A stretch of DNA of 64,000 bases from Methanococcoides sp. LMO-2 (GCF_038432375.1 NZ_JBCAUS010000006.1:395489-459488), one strand, 5' to 3'; shown: positions 34,386 through 44,627, counted from the stretch's first letter. Translations and numbers: made by a program. Notes: generated from the sequence alone by a model not told the origin.

Positions 34386-35630
34386 TTATTTCAAGTGCTC
34401 GTATATCGGGAAGCGGCTGCAGAGTTCCTGTACATCTGCATTGACTGCTTCAAGGACCTTGTCGTCATCCTTGTTGTTGAGGATGGTCTCGAAGAAATCA
34501 GCGATCTCGATCATCTCAGCTTCCTTCATTCCACGGGTTGTTGAAGCAGGGGTTCCTGCCCTCAGTCCGCTGGTGATGAATGGACCTCTGGTCTCGAATG
34601 GAATTGTATTCTTGTTGATGACAATACCTGCCTTGCTCATAACGACCTCTGCATCCTTTCCGGTAATGTCGTACTTGTTGAGGTTGAGGAGCATCAGGTG
34701 GTTGTCGGTTCCTTCGGAGACGATATCAAAGCCTCTCTCCTGGAGTGCTGCACAGAGTGCCTTTGCGTTCTTTACGGTCTGTTCCTGATCCTGCTTGAAA
34801 GCCTCGCCCTGTGCTTCCTTGAATGCAACTGCCTTTGCAGCGATGATGTGCATGAGTGGACCGCCCTGGATTCCCGGGAAGACGGACTTGTCGATTCCCT
34901 TTGCGTACTCTTCCTTGCACATTACCATTCCACCCCTTGGACCGCGGAGGGTCTTGTGTGTGGTTGTGGTCACGAAGTCAGCGTATGGGAATGGGTTTGG
35001 ATGAACACCGGCAGCTACGAGACCTGCGATGTGTGCAATATCTGCAAGCAGGTATGCTCCGACCTCGTCTGCAATATCCCTGAATGCCTTGAAATCGATG
35101 ATCCTGGAGTATGCGGAAGCACCCACAACGATCATCTGTGGCTTCTCTTCCTTTGCCATCTCCATAAGTGCCTCGTAGTCAAGCGCCTCGGTCTCTTTTG
35201 AAACACCGTATGGGACGATGTCGTAGAGCTGGCCGGAGAAACTTACAGGACTTCCGTGGGAGAGGTGACCACCGTGGGAAAGGTCCATTGACATGATCTT
35301 GTCGCCTGGCTTGAGCACGGAGAAGTAGACGGACATGTTTGCGCCTGAACCGGAGTGTGGCTGGACGTTAACGTGTTCTGCACCGAAGATCTCCTTTGCC
35401 CTCTCGATGGCAAGGTTCTCTGCAATATCAACGAATTCACAGCCGCCATAGTAGCGCTTTCCGGAGTAACCTTCTGCGTACTTGTTGGTCATGATGGAGC
35501 CCTGTGCTTCCATGACAGCACGGCTGGTGAAGTTCTCTGAAGCAATAAGGTTCAGCTTGAAATCCTGACGCTCTGCTTCCAATTCCAATGCATTGGCAAT
35601 TTCTGGGTCGATATCTGAAATGTAAGACAT
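34386..35630 (-). CDS. glyA: Serine hydroxymethyltransferase
   Basis: GlyA interconverts serine and glycine with transfer of a C1 unit to tetrahydrofolate. The 414-residue protein shows [37 protein letters not shown], and the PLP lysine motif [14 protein letters not shown] (about residues 220-233). HNPF-like [11 protein letters not shown] and [11 protein letters not shown] also match. Length equals the bacterial family. In Methanosarcina this enzyme is folate-specific (known). It is 45 bases downstream of purN and 23 upstream of folD in the same operon. Confidence 0.97.
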   Translation of the reverse strand: MSYISDIDPEIANALELEAERQDFKLNLIASENFTSRAVMEAQGSIMTNKYAEGYSGKRYYGGCEFVDIAENLAIERAKEIFGAEHVNVQPHSGSGANMSVYFSVLKPGDKIMSMDLSHGGHLSHGSPVSFSGQLYDIVPYGVSKETEALDYEALMEMAKEEKPQMIVVGASAYSRIIDFKAFRDIADEVGAYLLADIAHIAGLVAAGVHPNPFPYADFVTTTTHKTLRGPRGGMVMCKEEYAKGIDKSVFPGIQGGPLMHIIAAKAVAFKEAQGEAFKQDQEQTVKNAKALCAALQERGFDIVSEGTDNHLMLLNLNKYDITGKDAEVVMSKAGIVINKNTIPFETRGPFITSGLRAGTPASTTRGMKEAEMIEIADFFETILNNKDDDKVLEAVNADVQELCSRFPIYEHLK

Positions 35631-35675
35631 GATTTATCGTTCCTTTGATAGCTATCGTTTTAATTGATCAATTGA

Positions 35676-36284
35676 TTATGAAATAGATACTTTCCTTCCG
35701 TCGACCTTCAACCTGTCCTCAACGAACAGCTTCACGGCCTCAGGATAGATCTTGTGTTCCTGCTCCAGAATGCGGTCTGCAAGCGTGTCCTCGGTATCTT
35801 CTTCGAGGACGGGAACAGATCTCTGGAGGATAATAGGTCCGGTATCCATGCCCTCATCGACAAAATGCACTGTGCAGCCGGCGACCTTGACACCGTAATC
35901 AAATGCCTGCTTCTGTGCATGAAGTCCCATGAAGGATGGCAGAAGTGCGGGATGGATGTTCATTATTCGGTTCCTGTAAGCCTCAATTAAGTCACTGCCA
36001 ATGATACGCATGTATCCTGCAAGGACAACAAGTTCCGTATCATATTTTTCAAGCGTCTTAAGGACCTCTTTCTCATACCCCTTCTTACCGCCAAAGGCTG
36101 AAGGGTCTATGAACACACCATCGATACCGTGATCGTTAGCTCTCTCAAGTGCGTATGCATCTCCCTTGTCACTGACAACCACTTTGATGGCAGCATCCGG
36201 AATATAGCCATTTTCGATGTTATCAATGATGGACTGCAGGTTCGAACCGCGTCCAGAGACAAGAACTGCAATATTGAGAGTCAT
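35676..36284 (-). CDS. purN: Phosphoribosylglycinamide formyltransferase, folate-dependent
   Basis: PurN transfers a formyl group from 10-formyl-tetrahydrofolate to GAR in purine synthesis. The 202-residue protein starts LNIAVLVSGRGSNLQSIID, with the phosphate loop. It has the signature MNIHPALLPSFMGLHAQKQ (near 108-126) with catalytic N and H, and the DEGMDTGPII segment with catalytic aspartate. It opens the C1 operon. TATA-like CTATATAAG and CTAATATATAG on the minus strand lie near 36310-36335. Confidence 0.96.
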   Translation of the reverse strand: MTLNIAVLVSGRGSNLQSIIDNIENGYIPDAAIKVVVSDKGDAYALERANDHGIDGVFIDPSAFGGKKGYEKEVLKTLEKYDTELVVLAGYMRIIGSDLIEAYRNRIMNIHPALLPSFMGLHAQKQAFDYGVKVAGCTVHFVDEGMDTGPIILQRSVPVLEEDTEDTLADRILEQEHKIYPEAVKLFVEDRLKVDGRKVSIS

Positions 36285-36408
36285 TGCTCACCCATACGAG
36301 ATTGCTATATATTAGAGTTTTGGACTTATATAGCCAAAAAATCCGGGATAACGAATAATCAAAAATAATTATTCAAAGACAAAGCCTGAAAAACAAAAGG
36401 TCAAACTA

Positions 36409-37380
36409 TCAGTTTTCCCTTCTATGCCTTGCCCTTTCATTGATAAGTGTCTCAAGATCGTCCGCATCGGACAATGTGTTCAACTCTTCCCGCTCTATAA
36501 GTACAGTGTTCTCCACAGATTCATACCTGCTCTTACCTTCGATAATGAAGATAGACTGCGTTCTGATGACATCGGAGATACTGCTCATCAGGTGGGCACG
36601 CTTGAGCATTGCACTGCTGTATTCACTAACCCCTGTAAGGAAAGTGCTGGAATAATCCTTGGATACCGCTTTGAATGGGGCCTGGTTCGTTGAAAGGACA
36701 TCATAGCCAAGCGTATAGATCAGGTTCAGGATATTATCGTTGGGAGGAGTTGTCCTGTCCGGCTCTTCCTCTTTGGCGTTCTTGCCATCCATCTCTTTCT
36801 CGAAGGTTCGCAGGATATCAATGGATTTTGCCAGAGCGACATCCAGGATCTCCTCAAGATGCAACACGATGTCGATGGAAGCATCCATCTGCCCTTCTTC
36901 ATATTTACTGATGGTACGCCGGGACACACCAAGCTCGGAAGCAAGAGCTCCCAGTGACATAGATATCTCCGTTCTTGCATCCTTCAGTACGTCACCATCT
37001 ATGGATACATAGAGTCCTCCGGGTGCTGCTGACACAAGCGGAGGGACATTCTCTACAAAATAATCAAAAAGTGTCTGGACGTTGACCGCAGGTATATCAT
37101 ACCTCATATACACTACGCTGTCCTCAAGCATCTGGTCACGTGTCTTTGCACCAACCAGTATCGGATAACCACCAAGATACTCCGCCAGGGCTATCATCTC
37201 CCGGGCAGTTTCTTCGTTCAGACCGTCAATGTTGTATAAGACCTTACAGAATAGGAGCGTATTATCCTGACGTGCAGCGATATCGAAACTCCGAGGTCTG
37301 ATATTACATCGGTTCGACACAGTGAAACCGGCAAGCTCCAATACGTCAATGATCTGATGTATCAGAATATCCTTAGTCAT
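36409..37380 (-). CDS. Archaeal HTH transcriptional regulator (COG1395-type)
   Basis: From the ATG at 37380 the protein is 323 residues. An N-terminal domain (about 1-115) resembles a restriction-endonuclease-like fold, with SFDIAARQDNTLLFCKVL. A Cro/cI-type HTH follows (about 124-180, SLGALASELGVSRRTISKYE), and a C-terminal domain ends in a Arg-rich tail. This matches the putative archaeal HTH regulator family found near tRNA-modification genes. An upstream in-frame ATG at 37404 is unlikely because the TATA box (TTTATATA, 37413-37406 on the minus strand) abuts it. It is divergent from tiaS. Confidence 0.85.
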   Translation of the reverse strand: MTKDILIHQIIDVLELAGFTVSNRCNIRPRSFDIAARQDNTLLFCKVLYNIDGLNEETAREMIALAEYLGGYPILVGAKTRDQMLEDSVVYMRYDIPAVNVQTLFDYFVENVPPLVSAAPGGLYVSIDGDVLKDARTEISMSLGALASELGVSRRTISKYEEGQMDASIDIVLHLEEILDVALAKSIDILRTFEKEMDGKNAKEEEPDRTTPPNDNILNLIYTLGYDVLSTNQAPFKAVSKDYSSTFLTGVSEYSSAMLKRAHLMSSISDVIRTQSIFIIEGKSRYESVENTVLIEREELNTLSDADDLETLINERARHRREN

Positions 37381-37404
37381 GACGATAAATGATTGATTGC
37401 ACAT

Positions 37405-37453
37405 CTATATAAACCTATTTGTTAGTATATAAACGAACACGGGCCAGAAGAAC
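37405..37453. promoter_or_regulatory. Compact divergent promoter of the HTH gene and tiaS
   Basis: Two TATA boxes lie 20 bases apart: TATATAAA at 37406-37413 (acting leftward as TTTATATA) and TATATAAA at 37426-37433 (acting rightward). Each is about 25 bases from the respective start codon, so both transcripts should be leaderless or nearly so. The HTH protein may regulate both (inference). Confidence 0.6.
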
Positions 37454-38755
37454 ATGATCATAGCCATAGATGATACAGATTCCAGGGAAGGAATGTGCAC
37501 AACATACCTTTGTGCAGCATTGATGGATGAGCTGAAAGAGTACGGGACCGTCATAGGCAGCCCCATACTCATACGCCTCAATCCTACAATACCCTTCAAG
37601 ACCCGGGGAAATGCATCTACGGCCTTTGAGATCAAAACCGACGAACCGAAAAAGGTCATGGAACATGTGATATCAAGGGTTGAGGAACTTGCAGAGCTCC
37701 AGAGCGAGATGACAAACCCGGGTATCGTGTTCATCCCTGACAATGATCAGGAAAGGGTAAAGGAAACCCTCCTGAACTTCTTCCTGAAAGCCGTACGTGA
37801 AGTACTGGAAATTGAGGATGCTAAGAACCTTATCGCAGAACTAGACCTGCCATCGAAGGGACTGAAGAATGGGAGAGGTCTTATCGGCGCACTGGCTGCA
37901 TGTGGAGCCATGCTCAACCCTGGCTGGGACCACACTTACGAGTACCTCGCATACAGGGAAAGGAACGCCTGGGGAAGTCCCAGGGAAGTCGATGAGGAAA
38001 GTGTAAGGAAAGCAGATCTTGAAACCTATCCGGACACATGGGATACCGTGGATTGTGCCAACGACCTCGTTGTCTGCGTCCCACATGCAGGGGACCCTGT
38101 GCTATTCGGCATCCGCGGGAACAGCGTTGATGTGGTCACCGAAACCTCACAGATGATCGAATCCGAACCTGTGGAACGCTACATGGTCTACCGAACAGAC
38201 CAGGGAACCGACCTTCACCTGATACCTGCAGAAAAGATCGCGGATATCAGGGACATGCACTCCTACACCATCGAAGTGACAGTTGCAACCGAACCGGAGA
38301 CCATCAGGGGAGGGCATACCATATTCTCCATCAGGGACGATCACGGAGATGAGATGGACTGTGCTGCCTATGAGCCGACCAAGAACTTCAGGGAGATTGT
38401 CCGCAAGTTCATCCCCGGTGACAGGGTCGTATTTTCAGGCAGTGTGAAGAACAGTACGCTGAACATCGAAAAAATGAAGATAATATCCCTTGAGGAAAAA
38501 TATGAATCCGTTAATCCCACATGCCAGGAATGTGGCAAAAGGATGAAGTCCGCAGGCAAGGGGCAGGGTTATCGCTGCAAGAAATGTGGGACCTCCGCTG
38601 CTTCAGCTGAACTTGTGGAGGTTGAGAGGGATCTTAAGACGGGAACCTACGAGGTCCCACCCTGTGCACGCAGGCATCTTGCAATGCCCCTTGTGCGCTG
38701 TCTGGATAAGAAAGAAGACAAAGAAGGAGACGGGAAGATATTCCCGTCAAGATGA
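37454..38755 (+). CDS. tiaS: tRNA(Ile2) 2-agmatinylcytidine synthetase
   Basis: TiaS attaches agmatine to C34 of tRNA-Ile2 so that it reads AUA. The 433-residue protein starts MIIAIDDTDSREGMCTTYL, the family's ATP-binding start. It contains the FKTRGNASTAFEIKT stretch and GRGLIGALAACGAML. An OB-fold near 275-345 follows, and a C-terminal zinc ribbon with CQEC and CKKC (about 355-380). The ATG lies 25 bases from the TATA box, suggesting a leaderless mRNA. Its agmatine comes from PdaD at 5.3-5.8 kb in this window. Confidence 0.95.
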   Translation: MIIAIDDTDSREGMCTTYLCAALMDELKEYGTVIGSPILIRLNPTIPFKTRGNASTAFEIKTDEPKKVMEHVISRVEELAELQSEMTNPGIVFIPDNDQERVKETLLNFFLKAVREVLEIEDAKNLIAELDLPSKGLKNGRGLIGALAACGAMLNPGWDHTYEYLAYRERNAWGSPREVDEESVRKADLETYPDTWDTVDCANDLVVCVPHAGDPVLFGIRGNSVDVVTETSQMIESEPVERYMVYRTDQGTDLHLIPAEKIADIRDMHSYTIEVTVATEPETIRGGHTIFSIRDDHGDEMDCAAYEPTKNFREIVRKFIPGDRVVFSGSVKNSTLNIEKMKIISLEEKYESVNPTCQECGKRMKSAGKGQGYRCKKCGTSAASAELVEVERDLKTGTYEVPPCARRHLAMPLVRCLDKKEDKEGDGKIFPSR

Positions 38756-38782
38756 TCTTTCGTTATTTCATTATTGCAATTT

Positions 38783-39565
38783 TCAGTCTTCCCGAAGCTC
38801 ATCAAGATCAGCTATGGGAGGAGTTGTCCTTTTGTGCATGTTAGCTCGAAGGCGTCTCAGCAGTGAAGTGATGTCCTCCATGGGAACACCGGTCCTTGCA
38901 CTGACACGCTCATGCCCTTCACCTGCAAGTATGGGTTCAAGCACCTTGTCGATGTTCTCGTATGTGACACCAAGGTCTGCCTCATCAGTCTGGCCTTCCC
39001 ACAGTCCTGCAGAAGGTGCCTTGTTGAGGATACTTTCAGGAAGCCCAAGCATCTGTGACATTTCCCTCACCTCGGTCTTGTAAAGGTCACCGATAGGCTC
39101 AAGGTCAACACCACCATCGCCGTATTTTGTGAAGTAACCAAGAAGGATCTCCGTCTTGTTGCCGGTTCCCATCACAACCCTGCCAAGCATATTGGCATAG
39201 TAATAAAGAACGGACATCCTTATCCTTGCTTTCAGGTTCCCGTCTACAGGAGCTGTGGTCTCTTCGATGTCAGGCATCGTATCCTTGTAAGTACCAAGGA
39301 TGTCTGAGATATTAACGATCTTGAAGTCGATACCCAAGCTCTTTGCAACCTCCTTTGCATCATTTATCTCAGATTCAGGGGTTGCATCTTCGGGCATGTG
39401 GATACCCATTACATTCTCAGCACCCAGTGCTTCAACTGTAAGGTATGCCACAAGTGCTGAATCGATCCCGCCGCTGATCCCCACAACGGCTCCCGGGATC
39501 CCTGCCTCGCCAAGCTTTATACTGATAAAATCCACAATAATGTCCTTCGCTTTTTCCATGTCCAT
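38783..39565 (-). CDS. nadE: NAD+ synthetase, ammonia-dependent
   Basis: NadE amidates nicotinic acid adenine dinucleotide to NAD+. From the ATG at 39565 it is about 260 residues with the ATP pyrophosphatase loop GISGGIDSALVAYL, the MGTGNKTEILLGYFTKYGDGG NAD-binding stretch, and APSAGLWEGQTDEADLG. The ORF opens 18 codons earlier, but those add a hydrophobic stretch not typical of the family; another ATG lies at 39559. No glutaminase domain is fused, as in other archaeal NadE. It is convergent with tiaS. Confidence 0.95.
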   Translation of the reverse strand: MDMEKAKDIIVDFISIKLGEAGIPGAVVGISGGIDSALVAYLTVEALGAENVMGIHMPEDATPESEINDAKEVAKSLGIDFKIVNISDILGTYKDTMPDIEETTAPVDGNLKARIRMSVLYYYANMLGRVVMGTGNKTEILLGYFTKYGDGGVDLEPIGDLYKTEVREMSQMLGLPESILNKAPSAGLWEGQTDEADLGVTYENIDKVLEPILAGEGHERVSARTGVPMEDITSLLRRLRANMHKRTTPPIADLDELRED

Positions 39566-39712
39566 GATATCAAGTTCCGTTTGATGATGTGATAGGAGTA
39601 CTATTATGAACAGCTCCATATTTAGATTTCATGTTCAGATACATCGCATATGACATAACCTTTAATACAGTGGTCAGAGAAATAATTCCAAATATATATT
39701 GTAGGTGCTATA

Positions 39713-41077
39713 ATGAATCTGATGCGATCCGAGATATTGGGACTTGACAAGATCCTTAAAGGTGGATTCCCTCGACCTTCTGCCATATTGATAGCGGGTC
39801 CTGCGGGTACCGGAAAGACCACAATTGCAATGCAGTCGATCTTCACCGCTTCCGAAAAGAAGGAAGTGTGCATGTATGTCACATCCCTTAACGAGCCTAT
39901 TGCAATGGTCAACAACTTCATGTCAAAGCTCAGTTTTTACAATATCTCCCTGCTGTCCACAGGCAACATGAACTACATACCTATCGGCACCGAAACACTT
40001 GACAAAGGCATCTATTCGTTCATGTGGAACCTGGAGGAATCCATCGAGAAGATAAAGCCGGACAGGATCGTCATTGACCCGATAACTGCTATTGGCAGTA
40101 CTCTTGACAAGGAAGCAAAACGCAGGTTCTACTACGACCTGTTCCTTCGCATGAAAAAATGGGATGCACTTGTGATCGCAACCGGGGAGTTCACAAAAGA
40201 GGAGCTCCTGACAAGTGACCTGAGCCATGTTTCTGACGGCGTCATCTACCTTTCCGATGACGAGGTCAACAAACGCCGGGTACGCCACCTTGAGATCCTT
40301 AAACTGAGAGGTCAGGGATACAGTACCGGCAAGCATCCATTTACAATAACAGACGAGGGTATGATCCTCCACAGGCAGGAACTGCCTGAACCGGACATAC
40401 CATATTCCACCAATCGTGTTCCAACAGGTGTTTCCGGGCTTGACACCATGACAGAGGGAGGAGTATTCGAAGGTTCAACAACGCTCATCTCCGGCAGTAG
40501 TGGTACCGGCAAGACTACCATCGGAACCCAGTTCATAGCAGAAGGAGCAAACTCCGGTGAAAAAGGACTCATCGTTTCCTTTGTGGAATCCGATGATCAG
40601 ACGGTCAACAATTCAAAGTCCATCGGACATGATATCAGCGAGCATATCTCAGCAGGACTTGTCAATGTAATCTACACTAACCCGTCATACCTGGAAGCTG
40701 GAGAACATGCCATCAAACTTCGCAACATGATCAAGGAAATGGATATCAAGCGTGTTTTTGTGGACGACGTCCATGTGTTCAATGAACTGATGACACCTTA
40801 TGATGCAAAGGACCATGTCAAACTCCTTGCAGAGATCTTCAAGTCCAACGGCATAACCTCAATGTTCGCACAGGGAGCAGATTCCAGGGGAGCAATGCAG
40901 GATGTCAATGACTACGGAATGGATGCATCTGTCCTGCTTTCCCTGAGAGAAAGGGAAGACCAGACAGAAAAGACGATCTCCGTGCTCAAGATCCGTGGAA
41001 GCGCACACGACACAGGAATAAGGCAGTTCGAAATAAGGGATTCCGGTGTTGACATCATATTGCCTTCCTCCCGCTGA
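39713..41077 (+). CDS. Dual KaiC-domain RecA-like ATPase
   Basis: The 454-residue protein has two complete KaiC-like ATPase domains. Walker A motifs are GPAGTGKTT (about 28-36) and GSSGTGKTT (about 260-268). Walker B-like strands appear as RIVIDPITAI and RVFVDDVHVF. Archaeal dual KaiC proteins act in signalling or motility control and are not clock proteins by themselves; this specific role is unknown. AGGTGC seven bases before the ATG supports the start. nob1 follows after 71 bases. A second, degenerate KaiC-like protein is encoded at 57.3 kb. Confidence 0.88.
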   Translation: MNLMRSEILGLDKILKGGFPRPSAILIAGPAGTGKTTIAMQSIFTASEKKEVCMYVTSLNEPIAMVNNFMSKLSFYNISLLSTGNMNYIPIGTETLDKGIYSFMWNLEESIEKIKPDRIVIDPITAIGSTLDKEAKRRFYYDLFLRMKKWDALVIATGEFTKEELLTSDLSHVSDGVIYLSDDEVNKRRVRHLEILKLRGQGYSTGKHPFTITDEGMILHRQELPEPDIPYSTNRVPTGVSGLDTMTEGGVFEGSTTLISGSSGTGKTTIGTQFIAEGANSGEKGLIVSFVESDDQTVNNSKSIGHDISEHISAGLVNVIYTNPSYLEAGEHAIKLRNMIKEMDIKRVFVDDVHVFNELMTPYDAKDHVKLLAEIFKSNGITSMFAQGADSRGAMQDVNDYGMDASVLLSLREREDQTEKTISVLKIRGSAHDTGIRQFEIRDSGVDIILPSSR

Positions 41078-41148
41078 CAGGGAGGATGGATAGCTATAAG
41101 CCTGATGAGAAATATCAAAATATGAACACAGGCCCGGACTAAGAAAAT

Positions 41149-41628
41149 ATGACATTCTATATTACAGACTCCGCAGTTTTTATTTATGGCTATGACGGCG
41201 ATCCATCTCGATTTATAACAGTACCAACTGTCAGGAACGAGATGAAGAGCCAGGAAGCCGTCATGCGCTTTGAGATCGCCTGCGAGACGGGAACACGGGT
41301 AGAACAACCCGATCCTGACATCAGGAAAAAGGTAGTTTCCCTTTCCAAAGAGACGCGGGATGTTGAAGAGCTTTCGGATACGGATATCGATATCCTGGCA
41401 AAGGCATACGAATACAAGGATGAATCGATCCTGCTCACCGATGATTATGCCGTCCAGAACGTTGCTTCGGTCCTTGGTATTAAGTTTCAGCCCATTGCCC
41501 AGAAGAAGATAAAGGACGTTCTCGTATGGGGAAAGAAGTGCACTGCATGCCGGCGTAAGTTCGATAAAGGAGACGAATGCCCTGTTTGCGGATCACCACT
41601 GAAGAAGGTCAGGAGAAGAAAACTATAA
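41149..41628 (+). CDS. Nob1-like PIN-domain rRNA endonuclease with zinc ribbon
   Basis: Nob1 trims the 3' end of 16S rRNA during small-subunit maturation. The 159-residue protein has a PIN domain with the acidic residues D8 (YITDSAVF), E25 and the LTDDYAVQN segment, and a C-terminal zinc ribbon with CTAC and CPVC (about 127-150) followed by a basic tail KKVRRRKL. This is the standard archaeal Nob1 layout and length. The gene stands between a KaiC-like and a GfcR-like gene on the same strand. Confidence 0.92.
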   Translation: MTFYITDSAVFIYGYDGDPSRFITVPTVRNEMKSQEAVMRFEIACETGTRVEQPDPDIRKKVVSLSKETRDVEELSDTDIDILAKAYEYKDESILLTDDYAVQNVASVLGIKFQPIAQKKIKDVLVWGKKCTACRRKFDKGDECPVCGSPLKKVRRRKL

Positions 41629-41702
41629 CCGTAGATATGACCTATAACAACTTGAAAGAAAGAGTAAAGAATATTTTTAATTGATATTTAAGCTGGGATA
41701 AT

Positions 41703-42314
41703 ATGAACAATATAGAAGAAATGATCCAGAAAGCAGTTGAACTACAGGCTAACGGTCTTGTCACAGGTCAGATAGCAAACGAGCTCAACGTATCCCGGGA
41801 AACCGTAACATGGCTTTTGACACGTTCAAAGAAGGACGTCGTTCCACCTGCACCAAAGGACATATCAGTTAACTGGAGCAGTATCGGACAGAATTCTTTC
41901 AGGCTCAAGTGCGTATCACAGGCACTCTGTGACATGGTTGCAGAATCACTGGAAACTACAGATGAGACAGCAGAGGTAGTCATAGGTATCGGGCTTAGCG
42001 GAATACCGATAGCCACAATAATGGCAGAGGAGCTTGATCTTGATTTTTCTATTTTCCACGACTATGATGACAAGAAAGAGAAAAGCCGCCAGAGAGGTAT
42101 CTTCAGCAGGAACTTCGCTGATGTAAGGGGAAAGAACTGCATCATAGTGGATGATGTGGTCTCATCAGGTGCCACTATCACAGATGTGGTCGAACAGCTC
42201 CGTGATGTGGATGCAAACCCTGTTGCAATAGCTGTAATTCTTGACAAGATGAACACGGATTCCATCGCCAATGTGCCAATGAGCTCACTGGTGCGCATCA
42301 CACGTGTGGACTGA
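41703..42314 (+). CDS. GfcR-like regulator: HTH plus phosphoribosyltransferase domain
   Basis: The 203-residue protein fuses an N-terminal HTH (about 4-45, [19 protein letters not shown]) to a PyrE-like phosphoribosyltransferase domain. The PRPP loop [16 protein letters not shown] lies near 146-161. This is the layout of GfcR, a PyrE homolog that regulates sugar metabolism in haloarchaea, and of archaeal PyrE-like orotate phosphoribosyltransferase-related regulators. It is more likely a regulator than the pathway PyrE because of the HTH. A perfect hairpin terminator follows the stop. Confidence 0.88.
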   Translation: MNNIEEMIQKAVELQANGLVTGQIANELNVSRETVTWLLTRSKKDVVPPAPKDISVNWSSIGQNSFRLKCVSQALCDMVAESLETTDETAEVVIGIGLSGIPIATIMAEELDLDFSIFHDYDDKKEKSRQRGIFSRNFADVRGKNCIIVDDVVSSGATITDVVEQLRDVDANPVAIAVILDKMNTDSIANVPMSSLVRITRVD

Positions 42315-42336
42315 AAGGGGAAATCCCCTTTTAAGT
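42314..42336 (+). terminator. Hairpin terminator after the GfcR-like gene
   Basis: AAAGGGG (42314-42320) and CCCCTTT (42325-42331) form a 7-bp stem with an AAAT loop followed by T residues. It lies directly at the stop codon, between convergent genes. Confidence 0.65.
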
Positions 42337-42392
42337 CTTAAGATCACTTTTCTATTTTGAGTTATTTTAAAAATAGCTGATCGGGAGAGGAC

Positions 42393-44516
42393 TTACTCCA
42401 CTCCCACAGAACCGACCTTCTCCACCAGTTTGGAGAGGACGTCAGTACGTTTTCCTTCTACGAACTTGATGCTTCCCACCACAAGGTGTCCGCCACCGTT
42501 CACACCGCCACCTACGATCTCCTCATGAAGTTCGCGAACCATCTGCGGGATGTTCATAAGAACGCCCTTTGAGCGGATAACAGCGAAGTCGGGTCCGTAG
42601 CCGATGGTTACCACCGGTTTGCCTTCAAGCTTCTGGCACATGCGATCATGTACTTCACCTGAGGTCTTGCCAGGTGCAGGGAATGTGAACTTGTGTGCAA
42701 AGTTCTCAACATCCAGCACGTTCAGGACAGCGCCGTTTGGCAGGTCCTGGGATTTTACATTAGGCATGCATGCGGTCAGCTGCTCATCGATCATGGAATT
42801 TGCCTGCTCGCACAGCAGTTTCACGATATTCTTATGCCTGGTCTTATCGCCAAGGTCCATGATGTCATCAACAATTCCTTTGCCACTGCTGAACTTAAGC
42901 CAGTATGCTTCAAAGTCAAGAGCAAGGGCAATGTCCTTGAGATCCTGAAGTGAATATTTGTCAGAGACCATCTGTTTGTAGACCTCTGCCTCTTCTGCCT
43001 CGGAGCGGTCACCCACTGCAGCAATTGCTGGCAGGTGTTTGATCTCTTCTGTCACATCAGGATTGATCATACGTGCAACCTCGGTTGCAAGCATTCCCGC
43101 AGTCATTCCGAAATCCCCGCCAACGTGTGCAGGGTTCACATGCCCAAGCAGGTACTGGTCAACGATCTCATCCGGATGATGGTGGTCCACAACTACCATG
43201 TCTATACCATAGACCTGGGCCTGTCTCATGGACGGAACATCCTCTTCTGTGGAACCATTGTCCACCATGACGACCAGTGGCAGTTTCTGTCCGTGCCTGG
43301 CAGCATCCTCAAGTGCATAGGAAATGTCCTTGGTGACATCTGGCATCTCATAGAATGGTGCTTTGGATGGTGCACGCTTGTAATAATGATATTCTGCATC
43401 AGCGCCGTTTATCTCTGTTATCATCGGGAGGATCGCCCTCTCAATGGCAACTGCTGCGGTCATTCCGTCCGCATCGGCATGATGACGAAGCAGGATCGGC
43501 TTTGATTTCATGATGGCCTTTCTGATCTCCCTGGCCACCTGACGCATTGCAGGCCTGAGCTTTTCAAGGATCTCGCTCTCTACCAGGAATTCGATCTCTG
43601 CAGGTTCAGCCCTTTTGTCAAGGATCTCATCGATCCTCTTTTTGACAGCCGCTTCTTTTTCACCAGAGAGACGTTTCATGCTCTTGACCTCTACCTGAAG
43701 CCTGTCAGCACGTGCTGTCACTTCGCCTGTGGCGGTTACTATCATGTCAGCATCGATCTCCGGATAGGCACGTTCTCCTGCACGCTCAAATGCAGCACAT
43801 GAGATGAGGCCCTCCTCATCTGATATTGTAAATATGGTAGGACCACCGGTCTGCTTGACCTGTATGACCTCTCCCTCGACCTTGATAAGTTTACCAATGA
43901 ACTTGTCGAGCTCTATAGATTTCCTGATAGGAATGGACTTTTCCACTTCAACGATGTTGAACTCCTTTACATGCCTTGGGATCAGGTCCATCTTTCCATC
44001 GCGTCGTACTTCCTTAACCTCGACGATTACAGGATCTCCCGGTTCAAGGGGAGTGCTGATATTGCTTGAATGTATGAGTCCGCGAAGGTTGGAGTTCATA
44101 TCTACGAAAACACCAAAATTCGCAATGTTGTTAACTTTGGCCTGGTACAGCTTACCGACCTCAAGCTCATCCTGGTTGCAGGAATCATCCAGCACATGAA
44201 CGATATCCACCTTACCACATGTACTGCAGGCCTCTTTGCCGTTGATCGGGCCGTCGATGGGCTTGCCGCATACATCACATTTATAGAAGGCACCGGTACC
44301 GTTGCACTTCTCACATGATCTTCTTACTTCAACTTCCCCGCTTCCGCCGCATTTCGGACAAACGGAACCATCTTTCAAAAAGCTTCCCACATCCTTTTGT
44401 GAAAGGCTCATAAGGTTGACAGACTTTGATTTTCCTGTACCTTTGCATTCAGAACATTTTTCCGTGGAGATGACTTCATATCCCTTGCCTCCACATTCAT
44501 TGCACTCTTCTCTCAT
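42393..44516 (-). CDS. Archaeal RecJ-like DHH phosphoesterase with DnaJ-type zinc finger, S1 and OB domains (COG1107)
   Basis: The 707-residue protein joins several nucleic-acid modules. DnaJ-type CxxCxGxG knuckles lie at 5-75 (CNECGGKG, CSECKGTG, CPKCGGSG, CEKCNGTG), with two further CxxC pairs near 79-103. An S1 domain (about 117-185) and an OB fold (about 205-275) follow. A DHH domain carries LLRHHADADGMTAA (near 345) and VVVDHHHPDE (near 443), and DHHA1-like GGGVNGGGHLVVG closes it. It is related to RecJ/GAN/Cdc45 but longer. Expected activity is a 5'-3' or phosphoesterase activity on RNA or DNA. Confidence 0.88.
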   Translation of the reverse strand: MREECNECGGKGYEVISTEKCSECKGTGKSKSVNLMSLSQKDVGSFLKDGSVCPKCGGSGEVEVRRSCEKCNGTGAFYKCDVCGKPIDGPINGKEACSTCGKVDIVHVLDDSCNQDELEVGKLYQAKVNNIANFGVFVDMNSNLRGLIHSSNISTPLEPGDPVIVEVKEVRRDGKMDLIPRHVKEFNIVEVEKSIPIRKSIELDKFIGKLIKVEGEVIQVKQTGGPTIFTISDEEGLISCAAFERAGERAYPEIDADMIVTATGEVTARADRLQVEVKSMKRLSGEKEAAVKKRIDEILDKRAEPAEIEFLVESEILEKLRPAMRQVAREIRKAIMKSKPILLRHHADADGMTAAVAIERAILPMITEINGADAEYHYYKRAPSKAPFYEMPDVTKDISYALEDAARHGQKLPLVVMVDNGSTEEDVPSMRQAQVYGIDMVVVDHHHPDEIVDQYLLGHVNPAHVGGDFGMTAGMLATEVARMINPDVTEEIKHLPAIAAVGDRSEAEEAEVYKQMVSDKYSLQDLKDIALALDFEAYWLKFSSGKGIVDDIMDLGDKTRHKNIVKLLCEQANSMIDEQLTACMPNVKSQDLPNGAVLNVLDVENFAHKFTFPAPGKTSGEVHDRMCQKLEGKPVVTIGYGPDFAVIRSKGVLMNIPQMVRELHEEIVGGGVNGGGHLVVGSIKFVEGKRTDVLSKLVEKVGSVGVE

Positions 44517-44627
44517 TGTATCAAGTCTTAATTGTTTATGTTAGATTTATGTCTTTGCTTGTACGAAGATTGCCACAAGCAATAGTTTTTTATTAGAACT
44601 TCTTCCATATAAAATGGGGGAGGTTTC

